64,000 nt of DNA, from NCBI RefSeq assembly GCF_044772865.1, contig NZ_CP173029.1, positions 62,001-126,000 on the forward strand. The letters run 5' to 3'. This stretch comes from Algirhabdus cladophorae (GTDB lineage: Bacteria > Pseudomonadota > Alphaproteobacteria > Rhodobacterales > Rhodobacteraceae). This document shows, piece after piece, positions 46,902 through 56,309 of this stretch (position 1 is its first letter; each line of letters begins with the position of its first letter). The notes under the pieces were generated by a model. That model saw only the letters and a list, made by a program, of their open reading frames with translations. It made no database searches and was not told the DNA's origin. Position numbers and translations under genes: made by a program.

Positions 46902-47750
46902 CTAAATCCGCAATCCTGTCAGCTCAAAAACACGCTGCCGGTCGTCATCCAATAGGGGGGCTACGACGTCGATTTCCGTAAAGGTGAGGTCCGACGGCGC
47001 TGTGGCGATCGACGATTTGATCCAGCGGTGTAGAGGGGCAGGCAAGGCCTTGCGCGCCAGCGATTTTGCACCGCCCAACTGGTTCAAAACACGTCCCGCA
47101 GTCGTATAGCGGTAGGCGCCATGTTGATCTTCTTTGGCGGCGTCCAAGCTAAGGGTCAGAGGCGAAAGCTCCAGAAAATCAAGTACTTGGGATGTGACCT
47201 CTTGCGGGTTATCCTTGAGGTCCTCAAAGCGCAGGAACAGAAAATCTGATTTGTCCCAGACCTCGAGATAGCGTTCGATTTGATCGGCATATTTGCTGAT
47301 CAGCAAGGCCATTGGATTGCGTTCTACGGCGGCTTGCAAGGTTACCGTCCCCCCGCGCGAGCGTTCATCGTTGCGTGCCCCATGGCGGATCATCGACATC
47401 ATCCGTTTGACTGGATCGCGCATGATGTAGATGAATTTGGCGTTAGGGCTGTGGTCCTTGATCCGCTGAGGGATGTTTTCGGTGTAACCGGGTGCTCCAT
47501 CCTCGTCCAGCAGATGGCGGGGTCGTAAGAACGTGTAGGTGGTCGACGCATCCAACCGGATTTTAGCGTCAGGGCGGGCGAAACAGCGGCTGTAAAACTC
47601 GAAACCGCGATCAAATTCCTTGCCAAAGAACTGCGGTTCCTTGGGGTCAGAGACACATATGTCAGCGTGTTGGGCCAACAGGGACGCAAGATACGTGGTC
47701 CCAGATTTTTGCGCCCCAATCATAAATGTATTGGCGATTGGCCCAGACAT
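46902..47750 (-). CDS. Sulfotransferase
   Basis: A 282-residue PAPS-dependent sulfotransferase. The 5'-phosphosulfate-binding loop is TFMIGAQKSGTTYLASLLAQ near residue 8, and the 3'-phosphate segment FIYIMRDPVKRMMSMIRHG is present. It would sulfate a carbohydrate, most likely the polysaccharide of this locus. It lies 63 bases downstream of the exosortase D gene on the same strand, so the two may be cotranscribed. Substrate choice cannot be read. Confidence 0.9.
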   Translation of the reverse strand: MSGPIANTFMIGAQKSGTTYLASLLAQHADICVSDPKEPQFFGKEFDRGFEFYSRCFARPDAKIRLDASTTYTFLRPRHLLDEDGAPGYTENIPQRIKDHSPNAKFIYIMRDPVKRMMSMIRHGARNDERSRGGTVTLQAAVERNPMALLISKYADQIERYLEVWDKSDFLFLRFEDLKDNPQEVTSQVLDFLELSPLTLSLDAAKEDQHGAYRYTTAGRVLNQLGGAKSLARKALPAPLHRWIKSSIATAPSDLTFTEIDVVAPLLDDDRQRVFELTGLRI

Positions 47751-47813
47751 GCAGTGGCCCTCTTTTTGGACAGTGGTCTAGCGGTGTTTGCCCTAAATAC
47801 CCGGCTCAGACAA

Positions 47814-49418
47814 TCAAATGCCGTCAGTTGGGATAAAGCGTGGCAGCGGCGCTTGGAGGTCTTGGAGAACTTCCATCAGCCTTGCTTCGGCCATTTCTTC
47901 CGGTTCGCCGTCGCTGATAAGGGTTGTCAGCCTGACCAACGCGCCATCAGTGCGGCCCGTGGTGATCCCGTCGATCATCAACCAGTATTTGGCGGCAAAA
48001 TCCCACGCGATGCGGCGTTCTTTTTGTTGGAACCAGTAATAGACCATCATGCGGGTCTCGCCCTTTTGGATGATGGCGCGGTTGATGTTGAACGGCACTT
48101 CGGTTTGCATCACTTCTGTGATGTCTGTGCGTTCCAGCCACGCGATTTCCCATCCAGCACCGGGCAGGCAGATTTCGGGCGAATGTACACCGCCTTGGGA
48201 TTGATCGTTGTACCACGCCATAAACAGGCCTACGGCGTTCTCGGTATTGTCTTTGCGCAGGGTCACTTGGTGATAATCATCAGCCCCCAGCACGTCTTCG
48301 ACGCCGGGGTTCAGCATTTGCCGTGGCCCTCTTTGTTGCCATTCACCGATCTGGCGTGGGAACAAAACAAAGCTGTCACGGGCGGGGTTCATCGCGTTGC
48401 GATCGGGCAAGGCCTGGATCGCAGCAAAGGCCGCTACGGATAGCATGGCTGTGGTGATCAGGGCGCGCGTTGGCAGAATGTTTTGGATGCGTTTGGCCTG
48501 CGTGCCCAGACCTGTGGTGTCCAGATCCAAGGCGTCTACTAGTTTTGGCCGCTCCGGGTGGAGAAATAGCATCAGCCATGCCAACCCGAATAGGATCATA
48601 ATGCAGCTTACAAAAATCACCCAACCTTCAAAGAAGTGTGTGAACCCTTCGAGCCAATCAACGCCGTAGTATTGAACGATCACACCGGCCACTGCGATGC
48701 GCACCGAGTTCATAAAGATCGCAATAGGCACAGCCGAGATCAACAGCACGGCCTTGTGCCACATGGGACCTTGGTAGAGGACTGCGAAAATGTAGGAAAA
48801 GCTGAGGATCGGGAACATGTACCGCAGGCCCGAACAGGCTTCGGCCACGTGCAGTTTCAGGATGCCCAAGTCGATGATGTTACCGTCCAGAAAGACCGGC
48901 ACATCCATCATACGCAGGAAGATCACACCCAGCTCGGATGAGACGAATTGCAGTGAATTAGAGACTTTGTAGTAGATAACACCGGGCAGCGGCAACATGT
49001 ACACCAGATGGACCACGGGCGGCCAGAACTGTTTGCCGATGTTCCAGCCCCAGCTGACCAACAAGATACCGCCCACCCACAGGATTAGCGCGTAGGCGAC
49101 CAGATCATCAATGTTAGACAGAATGCCCAAGGTCCCGAGGGCCAGCGACAATCCCACCACAACCACGCCGGGCCAGCGCACGCGATCTTTGCTTAGATCA
49201 ACGGGGAATTCCTTGAGTTGGCGCAAAAATAGCAAGCCTGAAAGCACTGGGATCAGGGGGCCGTGGCTGTATTCAGGCAGTTGCCAGGCCACGAACAAGG
49301 CGCTGAGGCCGTTTTGGAAAAACAGCAGCGCAAACACAGTTGCGATCACAAGCCACCAGATGCCCCAGTTGTTGAGGGTCGCAAACACAGGATTGGGTGC
49401 GGTCGTGGACGTGGCCAT
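47814..49418 (-). CDS. xrtD: Exosortase D fused to EpsI domain (VPLPA-CTERM specific)
   Basis: A 534-residue membrane protein. The N-terminal exosortase has the catalytic Cys195 in VAEACSGLRYMF, Arg240 in MNSVRIAV and His261 in GFTHFFEGW, with about eight transmembrane helices. The C-terminal roughly 190 residues are an EpsI domain (LFPRQIGEWQ ... VHSPEICLPGAGWE). This fused form is the exosortase of VPLPA-CTERM proteins, and one such protein is encoded at 28899-29573. I start at ATG 49418; the longer TTG at 49436 is less likely. It sits beside sulfotransferase and glycosyltransferase genes, as exosortases do beside EPS genes. Confidence 0.93.
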   Translation of the reverse strand: MATSTTAPNPVFATLNNWGIWWLVIATVFALLFFQNGLSALFVAWQLPEYSHGPLIPVLSGLLFLRQLKEFPVDLSKDRVRWPGVVVVGLSLALGTLGILSNIDDLVAYALILWVGGILLVSWGWNIGKQFWPPVVHLVYMLPLPGVIYYKVSNSLQFVSSELGVIFLRMMDVPVFLDGNIIDLGILKLHVAEACSGLRYMFPILSFSYIFAVLYQGPMWHKAVLLISAVPIAIFMNSVRIAVAGVIVQYYGVDWLEGFTHFFEGWVIFVSCIMILFGLAWLMLFLHPERPKLVDALDLDTTGLGTQAKRIQNILPTRALITTAMLSVAAFAAIQALPDRNAMNPARDSFVLFPRQIGEWQQRGPRQMLNPGVEDVLGADDYHQVTLRKDNTENAVGLFMAWYNDQSQGGVHSPEICLPGAGWEIAWLERTDITEVMQTEVPFNINRAIIQKGETRMMVYYWFQQKERRIAWDFAAKYWLMIDGITTGRTDGALVRLTTLISDGEPEEMAEARLMEVLQDLQAPLPRFIPTDGI

Positions 49419-49671
49419 AGAAGGTCTCTGAATCAATAAACAAACAGCTGAAAATCAGCAGATGTGGCTTAACACAATTTTCATACCTAAGTCCTGCAAA
49501 AAACTATCACAAAGACGTTGGTCTGCCTTTTGTGCAACAAAACCGTGCCAGTCTCTGGGATTGTAGATGGGGTTGCACTAATCTTGCCCATATCTTCCTT
49601 GGTGTTGCCATAAATATCGGGTATCCGCCCGTGTGTATGAGGGCAGCCTCGCAGTTATTTGGATGGTCTTT

Positions 49672-50307
49672 ATGCCACCTTCTTTGGTCTCTCGTATTCG
49701 AGACAAAATGATTTACGGCGTTTTGGGTCACGTGCCGCGCCAACGCCCATTTATCTTTGGGATCGGGTTGTCCAAGACCGGGACGACCTCGCTAAACGAC
49801 GCGTTGGAGGTGCTTGGATACAAACCGTTCCATTTGCCGCCCATTGCCCATGTAGAGGCAGGCCAGATCGTCAGCCAATGGCCCACATGGGTCTATAAAT
49901 ACAACGCACTGACCGATTTGACGGTCGCTGTGCTGCACCGTGAGTTGGCGCAAGAGTTTCCCAACGCACGCTTTATTTACACGCGCCGTGATATGGCCAG
50001 TTGGCTAAATTCCTGCCGTCGCCACATGTCGCAGGAATTGGCTGATATGCGTGTGGTTCAAAAGCAAACTTATCTGAATGACCTCAGCGATGCGTTCTAT
50101 GGCTCCCACATTTATAACGAGGCAAGCTACCGCGCCGCGTATGAGCGCCATGAAGCTGATGTGATGGCGCAGCACAGTGGGAACGCCAATTTTATGGATT
50201 ATGATTTGATTGGGGGCGAGGGCTGGGAACCGTTGTGTGCGTTCCTTGGAAAAAGCACGCCATCGGCCCCGTTTCCTGTGGCAAATAAAGGCCGAAAAGA
50301 TGTCTGA
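49672..50307 (+). CDS. Sulfotransferase family protein (short form)
   Basis: A 211-residue protein with the P-loop GIGLSKTGTTSLNDALEVLG near residue 25 and the second binding segment ARFIYTRRDMASWLNSCRR. It belongs to the short sulfotransferase group that often lies in glycan loci. GGATGG lies 5 bases before the ATG at 49672; ATG 49663 is possible. It overlaps the GT2 gene by 8 bases. It differs strongly from the sulfotransferase at 46902, so the two probably modify different positions. Confidence 0.8.
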   Translation: MPPSLVSRIRDKMIYGVLGHVPRQRPFIFGIGLSKTGTTSLNDALEVLGYKPFHLPPIAHVEAGQIVSQWPTWVYKYNALTDLTVAVLHRELAQEFPNARFIYTRRDMASWLNSCRRHMSQELADMRVVQKQTYLNDLSDAFYGSHIYNEASYRAAYERHEADVMAQHSGNANFMDYDLIGGEGWEPLCAFLGKSTPSAPFPVANKGRKDV

Positions 50308-51220
50308 TCGTTCTTATGTTGTGGTCTCGCCCTGTCGCAATGAGGCAGAGTTCATGCGCCGTACCTTGGATTCGATGGTGGCCCAAACCCTGCGGCCCAC
50401 GCTTTGGGTGATTGTCGATGACGGCTCGACGGACGAGACGCCACAGATCCTGGCGGACTATGCCGCGGCCCATGACTGGATCAAAATCATCCCCAAGCCA
50501 GATCGCGGCCACAGGGCCGTGGGGCCGGGTGTAATTGAGGCGTTTTATGCCGGATTAGACACTGTTGAGCTGTCTGACTACGCCTATTTGTGCAAGCTGG
50601 ATTTGGATCTGGATTTACCACCGCGCTACTTTGAAATCCTTGCAGACCGTATCGAGGCAAACCCGCGCATTGGCACCTGTTCCGGCAAAGCCTATTTCAA
50701 AAATAGTGCAGGCGACATGGTCAGCGAAAACATCACGGATGAAATGTCACTTGGCATGACCAAGTTTTATTCAGTGGCGTGTTTCCAGCAAATTGGCGGA
50801 TTTGTCCGCGAGGTTATGTGGGACGGCATTGATTGTCACAAGGCGCGCAAGATGGGCTGGACCCCGGTCAGTTGGGATGATCCGGAACTGCGATTTGATC
50901 ATTTGCGCCCTATGGGCTCTAGCCAACAGAGCATTTTTACTGGCCGCAAACGGCATGGGTTCGGGCAGTATTATATGGGCACGCATCCGTTGTTTTTGCT
51001 AGCTTCTGCGGTCAACAAGATGCGGCAACCGCCCTATGTTTTGGGTGGTCTGGCGATGGTGCAGGGATACTTTGGCGCGATGTTGCGTCGTGAGACCCAG
51101 CATGGCGACAAAGAGTTGATCGCCTTCATACGCGCCTATCAATTGCGCGCACTGCGCATGGGTAAATCGAAGGCCATTGCCCAAATCGAAGCCGAGTGTG
51201 CCGCAAACTGGGCCCCGTAG
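50300..51220 (+). CDS. GT2-family glycosyltransferase
   Basis: A 306-residue GT-A enzyme: VSPCRNEAEFMRRTLDSM at the start, LWVIVDDGSTDETPQIL with the first acidic pair, and CKLDLDLDLPPRYF with the DxD-like motif. It should use a nucleotide sugar donor in the cytoplasm. The start ATG is 8 bases inside the previous sulfotransferase. The acyltransferase gene follows 6 bases later, so the three form an operon of chain building and decoration. Confidence 0.92.
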   Translation: MSDRSYVVVSPCRNEAEFMRRTLDSMVAQTLRPTLWVIVDDGSTDETPQILADYAAAHDWIKIIPKPDRGHRAVGPGVIEAFYAGLDTVELSDYAYLCKLDLDLDLPPRYFEILADRIEANPRIGTCSGKAYFKNSAGDMVSENITDEMSLGMTKFYSVACFQQIGGFVREVMWDGIDCHKARKMGWTPVSWDDPELRFDHLRPMGSSQQSIFTGRKRHGFGQYYMGTHPLFLLASAVNKMRQPPYVLGGLAMVQGYFGAMLRRETQHGDKELIAFIRAYQLRALRMGKSKAIAQIEAECAANWAP

Positions 51221-51226
51221 ACTGCT

Positions 51227-53254
51227 ATGAAGTACCGCCCCGAAATTGATGGACTAAGATCCTTGGCTGTCGTGCCGGTGATCTTTTACCATGCCGATCC
51301 CCAGTGGATGCCGGGCGGGTATGTGGGTGTCGACGTGTTTTTTGTGATCAGTGGCTATCTGATCTGTACCATCTTGCTGACGGATCTGGATTTAGGCCGG
51401 TTTTCAATCAAGACGTTTTACGAACGCCGTGCGCGTCGCATTCTGCCTGCCTTGTTTTTTGTCATGCTCGCATCCTTGCCTTTTGCCTGGGCTTGGATGC
51501 CGGCCCAAGCGCTAAAGGATTTTGCCCAAAGTCTGGCAGCAACGGTCCTGTTTGGATCAAACATTTTGTTCTGGAGCGAGCAGAACTATTTTTCGCCAGC
51601 CTCTGAACTCAAACCCCTGTTGCATACATGGAGCCTTGCGGTTGAGGAACAGTTCTACGTCTTTTTCCCTTTGATCCTATGGGCGCTATGGCGATTTGGC
51701 TTGCGCGTTGTTTTGGGGTGCTTTGTTGCTTTGGGGCTGATCAGTCTGATTGCTGCCGAATGGGCCGTGCGCAATGAACCCAGTGCTGCATTCTATCTGA
51801 CACCCTTTCGTACATGGGAACTGATGGTTGGCGTGTTCTGCGCGATCATCAGCTTCCGACGCGAGGTGCCTGCAAACCAATACCTGGCAGCCCTGGGGTT
51901 GGGCCTGCTGGTGTACGCCAACCTGTTTTTCACCACGCAAACGCCGGTTCCGGGATTGCCTGCGTTGGTGCCGGTTTTGGGAACAGGGCTGATTATTCTT
52001 TTTGCACGCCCCGCGACTTGGGTTGGTTTGGTGTTGTCTAATCGCGTTTTGGTGGGGTTTGGCCTGTTGAGTTACAGCGCCTATCTGTGGCACCAACCCA
52101 TCTTTGCCTTTGCGCGCTTGCGCAGCCCATTGCCCCCCGATGCCCCCCTTCTGCTGGCGTTGATTGTCCTGACATTTGTTTTGGCGTGGGGCACGTGGCG
52201 TTTCGTCGAGCGCCCGTTTCGCGTCAATCGCGCTGGCACCCATGTGTCGCTGCGCACAGTGGTTGCAGGTACGCTGGCCGGGACTGCGGTTTTTGTAGGT
52301 CTTGGGGCCTTTGGTCACGTTAACAATGGGTTTGGGCAGCGTGTTGCGCCGTCTGGTTTAACCTTTGATCAGGCCACGGCAATGGTGCCAACGGGCCACC
52401 GGACTGACTGTGGAATCGATCTGTCCATTCACAGCCAACCGGACGTGTTACCGCTGGAACAGTGTCGATTCCTGCCTGATTTTATTCAGCCTTTGGCCCG
52501 TGTGGTCTTGATTGGCGACAGTCACGCCGAGGCAATGTCATCTGCCGTGGTGCAGAATTTTGTCGATCGCGGTTGGCAGGTTGATTTGTTGCTGTTTCGT
52601 GGCTGTCCGCCGTTTTATGGGGTCACCACGCCCGGGACGGGCTGCAACGGACATGCGACACGTTTGATCGAATTTCTTGAGACTGAGAAAGCAGAGATCG
52701 ATCTGATCCTAGCTGCGTTCCGCCCGCAAGGCCTGTTTGCAAAACCCTTTGACAATGGCGAGGGGGGGCACGAGCGCGCCGTGTCTTATGCTGTTCCGAT
52801 CTACGAGGATGCGTATTTAGGGATCGCACCGGAAACACCCAATGTAAACAAAGCGCAGATCTTGATTCAAAAGGGCATGGCGCGCCTGTTAGAGATTGGA
52901 CCGCCTTTAATGGCTATCTATCCAGTCCCGGAGGCAGGGTGGTACGCTGGTGAAATCATCGAGAAATATGCAGCGTTTTATGACAGCTCTCAGTATCCGT
53001 CCCTCAGCACGTCTTATGCCGTGTTCAAAGACCGGAACGCACCCATTATAGAGACGTTGGACGCGATCACATCTCCCCGATTGCGGCGCGTCTATCCGGA
53101 TAAGGTGTTCTGCAATCAGGCTCAAAAGGGGCGTTGTGGCGTCATAGAAGACGGGGTTGCCTTGTATGAAGATGACGATCACATCAGTTCAGCTGGCACG
53201 CAATTGTTGATGCCCCAGATCATGGCCCATGTGGACGAACTGGGTTTGCCGTAA
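51227..53254 (+). CDS. OafA-type acyltransferase with SGNH domain
   Basis: A 675-residue membrane acyltransferase. The first about 370 residues form the ten-helix acyltransferase-3 domain (YRPEIDGLRSLAVVPVIFYH, GYVGVDVFFVISGYLI, RRARRILPALF). The C-terminal SGNH-like domain begins with VVLIGDSHAEAMSSAVVQN. Such proteins move acyl groups, usually acetyl, across the membrane onto periplasmic sugars. It is last in the operon with the GT2 gene. Convergent with the next acyltransferase, with 2 bases between the stops. Confidence 0.93.
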   Translation: MKYRPEIDGLRSLAVVPVIFYHADPQWMPGGYVGVDVFFVISGYLICTILLTDLDLGRFSIKTFYERRARRILPALFFVMLASLPFAWAWMPAQALKDFAQSLAATVLFGSNILFWSEQNYFSPASELKPLLHTWSLAVEEQFYVFFPLILWALWRFGLRVVLGCFVALGLISLIAAEWAVRNEPSAAFYLTPFRTWELMVGVFCAIISFRREVPANQYLAALGLGLLVYANLFFTTQTPVPGLPALVPVLGTGLIILFARPATWVGLVLSNRVLVGFGLLSYSAYLWHQPIFAFARLRSPLPPDAPLLLALIVLTFVLAWGTWRFVERPFRVNRAGTHVSLRTVVAGTLAGTAVFVGLGAFGHVNNGFGQRVAPSGLTFDQATAMVPTGHRTDCGIDLSIHSQPDVLPLEQCRFLPDFIQPLARVVLIGDSHAEAMSSAVVQNFVDRGWQVDLLLFRGCPPFYGVTTPGTGCNGHATRLIEFLETEKAEIDLILAAFRPQGLFAKPFDNGEGGHERAVSYAVPIYEDAYLGIAPETPNVNKAQILIQKGMARLLEIGPPLMAIYPVPEAGWYAGEIIEKYAAFYDSSQYPSLSTSYAVFKDRNAPIIETLDAITSPRLRRVYPDKVFCNQAQKGRCGVIEDGVALYEDDDHISSAGTQLLMPQIMAHVDELGLP

Positions 53255-53256
53255 GA

Positions 53257-54393
53257 CTAGGATTTGGGCTTGGGCCTGCCCCATCCTCGATCGCGAAACC
53301 CCATGAACCATGCTTCGAATGTTCGAAAGCTAATCTCGGCCATAATGATCGATAGAACCACAAAGCCTGCGATAAAGGTGTAAATATTCTGCATCCCCAT
53401 GGACAAGAAGACTTCCCAAACGATTGCTTTGGCAAACAGGTGATACAGGTAAATCCCGTAACTGATCTGCCCGATGCGCCGGACAGGGGCAAATTGTAAG
53501 AGAGGCGACAACACATTGCGCTCGCGCAGGATCACACTCATCAGTGTGAGGCACATCAAGCTATGAACGATCATATTGGGCCAGCCAGCCAGCGCGGCAG
53601 GTGTTACCGCAAGGCTGATCAACAATAGGGCCATGCACAAAAGGGGTGTGAAATAGCCTGACAAAAAGCGGGCCAACAGTTCGAAACTGCGACGATTGTG
53701 CAAAAGAACGGCGCAAAGTGAGCCCATCAATATCGCAGCATAGGTGCCTGTTCCTACGCCGATAATCAGATCACCTACAACAAACGCGTAAATGCCAATC
53801 AGATCAAAGCCATCAAGCGCCGAAATCCAGTTGATCCCGATCAAAATCGCGAGGGTGGGAATGACCCATCTGTAAGGTAAAAATAGCAACAGAGCCGGCC
53901 AGATCAGGTAATATTGCTCTTCCACGGCCAAGGACCACGTGGGCGCCAAAAGCCGGATATGTTCAGGTATCAGGAAATTCGACAAGAACAGGTAATAGTA
54001 GGGCAAGTAGGCCAATTCATACCATTCGCCGTCCAGCACGATTTCGTTAAACCCAGCAGCGCTGACCACCAGATAGTAGATTGGAATGATCCGCAGCATT
54101 CTGCGCCAATAGAACCGCTTGAGCGAGAATTTTCCTGTGCGCGACCGCTCGCGCAGCAACAAGGTGGTGATCAGATATCCCGACAGAACGAAAAAGAAAT
54201 CGACGCCCACATGGCCGCGCGAAAAGAACACCGAGATGTCCAGCATTGGTTTCCAAAGCGGTGTGTGATGCCACATCACAGCCATGATGCACAAAAAGCG
54301 GATGCCATCGAGGTTCCCGAAGTGCTTTTGCTCTTGATAGCTTTCAAAGCTGTGCGGGCCGGTAATCTTGGGGGCTGAGTAAGACTGTGTCAT
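53257..54393 (-). CDS. Acyltransferase-3 family protein, membrane domain only
   Basis: A 378-residue protein with about ten transmembrane helices and the family motifs HFGNLDGIRFLCIMAVMWHH, GHVGVDFFFVLSGYLIT and FYWRRMLRIIPIYYL. It lacks a C-terminal SGNH domain, unlike the two neighbouring acyltransferases. Its ATG overlaps the stop of the 54390 gene by 4 bases, so it is the last gene of the minus-strand operon that begins at 59505. It probably O-acylates the polysaccharide. Confidence 0.9.
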   Translation of the reverse strand: MTQSYSAPKITGPHSFESYQEQKHFGNLDGIRFLCIMAVMWHHTPLWKPMLDISVFFSRGHVGVDFFFVLSGYLITTLLLRERSRTGKFSLKRFYWRRMLRIIPIYYLVVSAAGFNEIVLDGEWYELAYLPYYYLFLSNFLIPEHIRLLAPTWSLAVEEQYYLIWPALLLFLPYRWVIPTLAILIGINWISALDGFDLIGIYAFVVGDLIIGVGTGTYAAILMGSLCAVLLHNRRSFELLARFLSGYFTPLLCMALLLISLAVTPAALAGWPNMIVHSLMCLTLMSVILRERNVLSPLLQFAPVRRIGQISYGIYLYHLFAKAIVWEVFLSMGMQNIYTFIAGFVVLSIIMAEISFRTFEAWFMGFRDRGWGRPKPKS

Positions 54394-56309
54394 GGGCGGG
54401 GCAGGGCGTCGCTGAGGAAAGATTTAAAGCGCAGGCTTTGGCCCACGCGGATATGGCTGTTGTCTGTATAAAGGGGTGTGCCGTCCAATGTGCCAGAACA
54501 CAAGGTTTCGCTGCACACAATTTCAAGAGGGCTGATACGTGTGGCCCCAGCGTCCGTTGCGGCGTCAAAAGCCGCTTGCGCAAAGGAAAACTCTGCATCG
54601 TGATCGGCGCGGGCCACATCCACCGGCCAGTTGGTGCCAAAGGCCAGATTGCGCGCCATGGTCTTAGGCACAAAAGAAGGCGTGGCAAACAGCGGATCAA
54701 TGAGCACTACGGTCTTGCCGCTATCCTGAAGGCGGGTCACCGTTTCGACCAGATTTTTTTGGAACACTGCGTGCAGCGCTGGGCCTTGGATGATTGTATC
54801 TCCAACAATCAGGCCGCCTTTGGAATTAGCTTGGCGCCAGATTGAGGCCAGAAAAACTGTTTTGATGGTTTGATTGGTTTCAAGCCGCTCAAGGCTGGCT
54901 TTGGTAAAATCATCACACCGCGGTCCGCCCATATTCAGGACAGGCATGCAGGTTGATCCAAACATCAGCACCCCAGTTTGCTGGCGGGCTTTCAGAGCCA
55001 TATCCAAAGCGGTGGCGTAGGCATTGGCATGGCTATCCCCGAACAGGGCAACAGTCGGCTGTTGATCAGGCGCGCCCAAAAGGCAAGTGGGGCGGGGCCA
55101 ATCGCAGGGCTTGAACGCGTGGGGCTGATCGTCGGCATAGGTCAAAAGCGTGCTGACTTGTGGGTCAAACCTGCCCGGCGCCCCTGAGTTGATCATCAGC
55201 ACTGCCGATATAGTAATCAGCGCCGCAGTCGTCCCCCCAAAGGTACCCCACATCGCGCGGTTCGAGTTCAATCGGCGTTTTTGCCGAATGGGCGTTTCAA
55301 TAAACAGCATGATCGCCCAGGACAAAACCACGGATCCAGCAAGCCCCAAAGCCCGCATTGTCCAGCTGACTTCGGGCAGCATTTGGGCCAAGACAATGAT
55401 GATGGGCCAATGCACCAGATAAAGAGGGTATGAAATCCGTCCCAGCCAGACCATCGGGGACAGCGCCAACATACGGCTGACTGCAGTGGGGCCTTGCTGC
55501 GCTGATCCGGCCAAGATCAAAGCCATTGCGCCCAGAACCGGTAGAACCGCAAACCAACCGGGAAACAGTAAAAGCGGCGTGTAGATAAACAGCGCAAAAC
55601 CAATCAATGCCAGACCGGCCCAGCCTGCAATATGGGCCAGCCAGTGGGGAACTTCTGTGCGGGCCAACGCAATGGCCAGCACGCCACCTGCCCCCAGTTC
55701 CCAAGCCCGTGTCGGCAAAAGGTAAAACGCAGCCCATGGCTTCCAACCAGAGGCAAACCAGCCCAGTGCAAAAGAGGCCAGAACGGTGAAAATCAGAACA
55801 GGCAGCAAGGCCGGCTTTGCATAGCGATACAGCAGCATAAGGACCAATGGATAGAAGATATAGAACTGTTCTTCGACAGCGAGGGACCACATATGCAGCA
55901 GCGGGATTTGTTTCGCCTGCAGCCCGAAATAGTTCACTTCCTGCCAGAAATAGAAGTTGATGATGTAGAGTTGGGAAAACAGACTTTCTGTGGCCAGTTC
56001 GGCAAACATATCCGGCAGAAAGACAAACCATCCGACCAAAAGATAAAGGGATAGAACCGTCAATAACGCAGGATAAAGCCGTCGCACGCGGGCCGTATAG
56101 AACGCTGCTATGGAAAACGTATTGTTTGTCAGTCCAGCCAGAATGATCCGCGTGATCAAAAACCCCGAAAGGACAAAGAACACATCCACCCCGATAAAAC
56201 CTGCGCGTCCCATGGGGATCAGTTCGAAATGGAACACCACGACCAAAGCCACAGCGATCGCACGGATGCCGTCGATATCTGGCCTATAACCTAGGGCCGG
56301 GCCACTCAT
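54390..56309 (-). CDS. OafA-type acyltransferase with SGNH domain
   Basis: A 639-residue protein with the same two-domain layout as the gene at 51227: an N-terminal acyltransferase-3 domain (YRPDIDGIRAIAVALVVVFH, GVDVFFVLSGFLITRI, RVRRLYPALL) and a C-terminal SGNH domain (VALFGDSHANAYATALDMAL, ending with a D-x-x-H-type box, YTDNSHIR). Its start overlaps the asparagine-synthase stop. It should O-acylate the glycan in the periplasm. Confidence 0.93.
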   Translation of the reverse strand: MSGPALGYRPDIDGIRAIAVALVVVFHFELIPMGRAGFIGVDVFFVLSGFLITRIILAGLTNNTFSIAAFYTARVRRLYPALLTVLSLYLLVGWFVFLPDMFAELATESLFSQLYIINFYFWQEVNYFGLQAKQIPLLHMWSLAVEEQFYIFYPLVLMLLYRYAKPALLPVLIFTVLASFALGWFASGWKPWAAFYLLPTRAWELGAGGVLAIALARTEVPHWLAHIAGWAGLALIGFALFIYTPLLLFPGWFAVLPVLGAMALILAGSAQQGPTAVSRMLALSPMVWLGRISYPLYLVHWPIIIVLAQMLPEVSWTMRALGLAGSVVLSWAIMLFIETPIRQKRRLNSNRAMWGTFGGTTAALITISAVLMINSGAPGRFDPQVSTLLTYADDQPHAFKPCDWPRPTCLLGAPDQQPTVALFGDSHANAYATALDMALKARQQTGVLMFGSTCMPVLNMGGPRCDDFTKASLERLETNQTIKTVFLASIWRQANSKGGLIVGDTIIQGPALHAVFQKNLVETVTRLQDSGKTVVLIDPLFATPSFVPKTMARNLAFGTNWPVDVARADHDAEFSFAQAAFDAATDAGATRISPLEIVCSETLCSGTLDGTPLYTDNSHIRVGQSLRFKSFLSDALPRP

